From Rhypophila decipiens (lineage: Eukaryota > Ascomycota > Sordariomycetes > Sordariales > Naviculisporaceae), in assembly GCA_033297075.1 (NCBI GenBank), contig MU858086.1, positions 124,001-188,000 of the forward strand: a stretch of DNA of 64,000 nucleotides. The letters run 5' to 3'. The translations under genes and the position numbers were made by a program. Below are positions 58,501 to 64,000 of the stretch, piece by piece. The stretch's first letter is position 1. Each line of letters begins with the position of its first letter. The notes beneath the pieces were generated by a model that was not told the DNA's origin, searched no databases, and was given only the letters and a program-made list of their open reading frames with translations.

Positions 58501-61500
58501 GTCAACATCATTGACGACTTCATCTGCCAACTTGGGACGTCTGGACTTGGCAGTCGACTGCTGCCATATGGTTCGACTTGCCCTCTTCCCTCCTGGGCTC
58601 ACACCAACCTCCTTGACAGGCCAAGCCGGTCGTTTGTCAACTTGTACCCATCAGTCACGCTTCACAAGCCAAGGCAGGCCGACAGGTGTCACGGGTACGG
58701 CGGCTTTGTGCCACCAAGGAGCCGGTTATCATCATTAAGGCATGGAAACACGAGAGAAGGTCTAACAACCACTGCCGGCCCTGTCGTGCAACACCGGCGG
58801 TTACCACCGTCTTTCTGTTCTCCATCGCCCCCTTCTCGCGGCATGGCCCTTTTGCTTTGTTCCCTACGGACGTATCGTCGTTACTACCGCCTTCCTTCTC
58901 CTTTGGGCCTTTTCGCCTCGCAGGGCTATCGTTCTTGACCCTGCCCGAGGCCAGCGGCTCTGCCCGGATTACGAGACCTGGTCTCCTTGAATTGGATTTG
59001 ACGCCGGCGACGGAATGGCGAGTCTGGTGTCGACTTGATGCGACGGACTCAGCACCTGGCTCCTCCGTTACCTCATCGCGTTACAAGTTCGCCCGCTGGT
59101 CAATCCGGGACGACCTAAACAAACCATCCAGCCATCGATCCAAGCGGACGAGAGGCTTCCAGTTCTCCGTCCTTCCAGAAACCGTTTTGAGTTTCTTTTT
59201 CCTGTTACTTTCACACCTGGCAAGGATCAACTGTCCAGGAACGATTTTGAGAGACATCAACGCTCTATGGTTATTGGATGGAGAATGAAATAGGAGTGAG
59301 ATAATACACAAGGGGCCAGGAACGAGCGCAAATTGACTGGCCATGACAGACCCATGGGGACGGGACGACATCGCCACTTCATCTCGGCGGTGCGTGGTGC
59401 TACCATTGGGCGGTTGGATGATTACTTGAACCATGGGGATGGAACAACGAGAAAGAGTGGAGGGAAAAAATGACTGTTCAATCTTTGTGAAAGGGCCCGT
59501 GAGGAAACTATTGGAACTTTGAGATTGACTCTACCTTTTCTTTCCTCACCGCAACGGGCATGTTTTCTTTTCTTTTCTTTTCTCCTGAATCAGATCATCT
59601 GTCTCATGGGCCCTTTCTCATGCTCTGCTGTGGCCGCTTCATTCGGCCTGGGCTTTCTTTTTCCAAGGGCTTTGGAAGGTCAGTGGTCTCGATCATCTGG
59701 GAGCCATATCCTCAGCAGGACGGAGGAGCTGCCTCATGCTCAGTCATCAAGTCAAAGAAAGGCCTGTGGACTCCAGGGGCCTCCTCCTGTTTTGTTTACC
59801 TCCCCTTGGAGACCGAATTTTGGTGAGCCTTAGAAAATGCGCCGGTGCTGACTGGACCATGTCAATTCAGTCCAAAGGCAATGTTCATTTCCCATAGTTG
59901 CTCATGTCCTTTTCAGCTGCTGACCGACAGTTCCTTTGGCGACAGACGTCACATGCTAACAAAATAAACGCAATGCTACGCTATCGTCCGTTAATAAAAG
60001 TGCTCCTGGCATGTCAGCCGGAGATGTCGGGTTCCAACACCACCCCAATGTTGTCCAAACTCGGCGGGACTCCGAATTGGCCAATTTTGCGGATGCTGTC
60101 TTCCGTCTCATGGTCCAACTTCATCTCAATTCGCCTCCTAGAACGCAGACGGCGACTGATATTACGGCACCAGGCAAGTCTGCAAAAGGACTGCGCGTGG
60201 CTGACTTTGAACCCAGCTGGGCCTGATCGAACATGCGGCTGTCGCGTGTTGTATGATGACAATGCAAGGCGGTGGTCAGGTCGGCATCGACCTACCACGC
60301 CTCGACACTACTTTGCCTAGCTGGAGATCTCCCGCACACGCTGATGACGTTCTAGATTCACGTCATGCATCGAGCCGCATTACTTCATGTTCTCTAGCAG
60401 CCCTCTAGTCTTCAATACTTTTTACGTTTTCCATCTAGGCAGCTTATTAACCTTGCAAGACAAACATCTCAGCATGAGCCGATTGTGCCGGATACCGAAG
60501 CCTCTCGGAGACAGCGAAACGGGTGCTTTTGTTGATGGAATTCTTCCGCCGAGCCAAGACAGCCCTATCGGCTGGCTGCAGAATTTAGCGTAATGACCAT
60601 GCTGAGTTGGGCAAAGCTGGCTTAGGCAGCCACTGGCGGCCAGATTTCCCTTGGCATGATCGAGACTATCCGTATTCCCGATTATGACAAGCATGAAGCT
60701 ATTCCCGAACCTCGTTCACCAAAGACATTGTGAACAATAAAGACCGGGCTGGACCCTTTTCTGTGGATATGCATCGATCGCATTTGAAGACAACGGGCCG
60801 AACCATGTCTTCTTCGCTTTTTATTCTCAGTCTGGTACTCGGTTGTGTCTCACCGTTTCAGCTCCATCTCGGATGGCTTGAACGGTACACGTATGAGAAT
60901 AAAAAGTATCAGAGGTCTGGGCGAATGATGAAATAATTGCTAAAAAAATCCACTTGTGAATCTGGCGGGAAAGCTGTCGGGAGCATGGAGTTCTTTACCT
61001 TTTAGGGCTCAAATCGCGCCAATTTCATCTAACAGGGCGAACGCAATATCGATACAGACAACAATATCTTGTAGTTCCGGTACATAATCATCATTTCTGA
61101 TGACAAGTGAGCCGTCACGCGAGGCATCAGTTTTTCTCATTCCTCGTAACGGAATTGCCTGAACGAAATACTACTACTCACCCACTCCCTCGTTCAATTC
61201 TCTGACTGCCAAATCAGTCATGGCTTCCATGTTCTGTGTCGACAAACTCGTACCGAATACGGGTACAGCCTGTACGTCAAGTCAGCCCTGATCAATAAAA
61301 GCCAGCTCAGCTCCCCAAAACGGCCCCCAACTCTCTTTCCCCAAAGAGGCCCGGTCGAACCAGAGTGTCGGGACCGGAGTTTTTGCACTGCCCCCCATTT
61401 TTAGGTGGCGGGAGGCGGTCTGAGGGCTTTTTATGCTTGACAGAGAATGAACCAACCAACAACAGCAATCGACCAATGGCTTCATTTACTGGACTGACAA

Positions 61501-64000
61501 TTGAGACAAAGTTCCTTTTGTGATATTTTGCCATTTCATCTTGGATCACTTCACCACGCGGTTTTGGTTTTGCATTGGACCAGACCGACGGATATGCCCC
61601 GCATATTGGACCGTAACCCGAACTGTACACACAGTACCTTTCACATACCATCATCCTAACGGTGATCAAAAAGGACTCATCCAGTCCTCCAGCTATACTG
61701 TATTCAGGCATGGCTTCTTTCAATTTTAATATCCATCTGCAATGGCATCTCAGCTTCCCAGTCTGTCATGCACATCCCAAGTGACCTGAGATCTCGTAGC
61801 TTCAACACCGCTGATAGGTCGGCTCGGGTAGGTTCGTACCCCTCCTCAGTGTCAGCTTTTAGCAATTTGAAGGGCTGGAGTCACATTGACGGCTGGGTGT
61901 GCACTGCGATTTATATGTAATGGACATGTAAGCTATTACCAGATTGGCGCGCATTACACCTGCTGAATCCTGGTATGTGTACTGTATTATGTACGAGTGA
62001 CATGGTGAATATCTCTGATTTGCTCGTTCAGAGTTGAGCTGGTCCTATGAGTTACTGGTAAGTGGTAACTGATAAGTGGTGTTTCGCAATGATGCCCTTG
62101 GGTAGGACAAACCATGGATATATCAAAAGCTGAGTGATCATCATCCTCTGGCGCAATCTTTCGGCTGTTCAATATCAGATCCCACAAGCTGATTGAGATG
62201 AGATCCGCCCCCAACATCAACAGCCTGGTTGAGCCTTTGAGGTGACATTTTGGCCCCCTGACCAGAGACCAGAAACTGATTCTCAAGTGTTGAGATTATT
62301 TCAATAAAGAGAAATAACGATGAAAATGCAAAGCAATCCAATGGGGAAAACTGAGATTACTTATGAACAAGTCAAAGAACGAATATCATGTAATACAGGG
62401 GATCTTATACAGGTACGGTCCAATACGTACTGTAAGTTCGAGAACGCATTTTCGTTACAGCAAAACGGAACCCCGCCATGGATCTCATCACGTCAACCCC
62501 GCCCTGTAAGGCGGGCTTCCGGGCGGGGCTCGGCGGGCGGGCGGGGAGCCCTGCCAGGCTGGATCACAGTCCGTCAAGGGGTTCGATGTGATTGTGACGG
62601 GACGGCCCTGCCTGCCTCGTCAATCACAAAATCGCGAGTGACGTGACAGCTATTTATTGTCCGGTCTTCCGGCGCGGCGCGGGACGGCATGTTATTTTTG
62701 CTTCGGGACTTCGGGTTGCTGCTCTGACGCTTTTTTCTTCGGGTTGGTGCTATTAACAGACTCCAATCCACGGGACACGGGTACTTTTGTTTACAGGAAG
62801 CAAGGAGTACAGTTGCACCCCCCATTCCCATTTCAGAATGGCGCATATGGTTGGTGGCCCGAATGGATGACACTTGGCCATGGCATAATCTGTCCGAATT
62901 GGGACTTGGTATCAAAGACAATCTGACACTGGAGATGAAGAGGTTTTTTCTCACCGTGGACAAGAGTACTCTGCCTGGCCGGACATGCAACGACTTTTTG
63001 TCACGGCAAAGGTTGTCATGTTCCCGATTCAGCCCGGAGTTCAGTCCGTTTGTCAATGTGCCTAAGGAATCCATTGCGATGCACCAACTCTTTAGAGTCG
63101 AGACAAGGCATCCTTCTCAGGCAGCGACTCTCCCAGGTGATTACCATCTATCTACGGAGTACAGTACCTATCAGTCTAACCGTGTGAACCCAGCCAAATG
63201 CTAAGTCCGGCGGTATGTAGGTTGTAGTAAGTAATATGCAGTCTTTACGCCGACGGCGTTTATATCACGATAACATTGCCTTTGAGTAGATATTCGGGCA
63301 CATGTCAGGGCAATGATTCCATGACAGAAGTGGAAAGGATTATTTAATCAGGACTCACGGTCCGGCTACCTAGGTACCCACGTGGAGGGTATATACCACG
63401 AAAGGAAGAAGACGAAAACCGCAGAGTGGTATCGAAGGAGTTGACCTTCGTAAATGGACCAACGAGGAGGGTGGTTCGGGTGATAACATGATACACATTC
63501 TCTTCCTCTGCTTTCATCACAGTAAAAGTATCGTCTTTTGGACCTTTCACGATGCTCGGTTTACTTCTCCGGTGATGATGTTAGACGGTGGATGGGACAT
63601 AAGTTACGGATCACCTGGTCAGCGCCAGTCAGAGTGAATGGAATAGAGTAAACTCCGCTGCTGATGGATTTCCCGCTCATGGATTCGCCTGCCCGCTTCC
63701 TGCTTGCAGCATATATACGTACTTGGCATAAAGTTGCATTCGATGGCTCCTTTCGAGGCGTATCTTCGAGTGTAGAATAGCCAGGTACCACTGTCAGGAG
63801 TCGCTTCAAACCTGGGCTTTGGATGTAGGGTAGCAACGGCATCACAGGTTTTGCCGTTGGTTGGCATGAAAAATGTACATTTTACTGGTTCAAGGCGTTG
63901 AAAAGATGTCTGCTCCCAGCTGGTCACTGGCACAGCTTGTGGTGGTGATAGCAGCCCAGCCGTGATTTACATGTATGTGGTGTTTTCTGGCCGTGAATGA
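52501..64000. other. 11.5-kb gene-free region
   Basis: I find no supportable gene. Frames of up to 200 codons (58686-59288, plus) lack domains and splice logic. Pyrimidine-rich plus-strand stretches at 58800-58960 and 59515-59640 (including TTTTC repeats at about 59562-59583) look like promoter or 5' UTR sequence of a plus-strand transcript. A GC-rich patch with inverted repeats lies at 62490-62570. TACGGAGTA motifs occur at 58182 and 63153. No tRNA, rRNA or transposon was recognised. Confidence 0.45.

Noticed and set aside
58686..59288. 200-codon plus-strand frame in the gene-free region
   Set aside because: The composition is mixed, and there is no recognisable domain, signal or splice pattern. 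The surrounding pyrimidine-rich sequence fits a leader or promoter better.

Overview
This window is nuclear DNA of a filamentous ascomycete (Pezizomycotina, most likely Sordariomycetes). The evidence is the short GT-AG introns (about 50-70 nt, a few near 120-170) with CTNAC-type branch sites, a split tRNA-Leu, TTAGGG telomere-type repeats, and several families restricted to or typical of such fungi. The families are SAT4/Pth11-type seven-helix proteins, a fungal KHA1 antiporter, a DUF7025-type AAA ATPase, a YVH1 phosphatase and a Tad-like LINE. The species is not identifiable from sequence alone. Spliced gene models below were built by hand from reading frames, splice sites and family consensus.

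Layout. 0.7-7.2 kb: a SAT4-type membrane protein, a K+/H+ antiporter and a small secreted SH3-like protein. 8.2-13.4 kb: a stand-alone RapZ C-terminal-domain protein on the minus strand, then an F-box-like gene flanked by two paralogous small Cys-rich genes. 13.6 kb: an intron-containing tRNA-Leu(AAG). 14.5-22.9 kb: a secreted intradiol dioxygenase that converges on a 1345-residue aspartic protease with a giant Ser-rich tail, followed by a second SAT4-type protein. 23.6-25.1 kb: interstitial telomeric repeats in inverted arrangement and a 5'-truncated LINE remnant. 25.7-32.4 kb: an AAA ATPase whose model requires a 4-nt microexon and a GC-AG intron, an F-box-like pseudogene related to the 10.8-kb gene, and a small secreted protein. 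36.7-37.5 kb: a VFA1-like (Vps4-associated) gene. 46.2-51.3 kb: a YVH1-like dual-specificity phosphatase and a C2H2 zinc-finger protein.

The rest is remarkably gene-poor. About 4.3 kb (32.4-36.7), 8.7 kb (37.5-46.2) and 12.7 kb (51.3-64.0) hold no gene I can support. The largest gap lies upstream of the C2H2 gene and begins with pyrimidine-rich promoter-like sequence on that gene's coding strand, so it may be a long regulatory region. Most genes look like independent housekeeping, membrane or secreted functions. I see no biosynthetic cluster, CRISPR array or phage-like system. The most unusual items are the telomere-repeat/LINE junction, the microexon, the fungal RapZ-C protein and the Cys-rich paralogue pair around the F-box gene.
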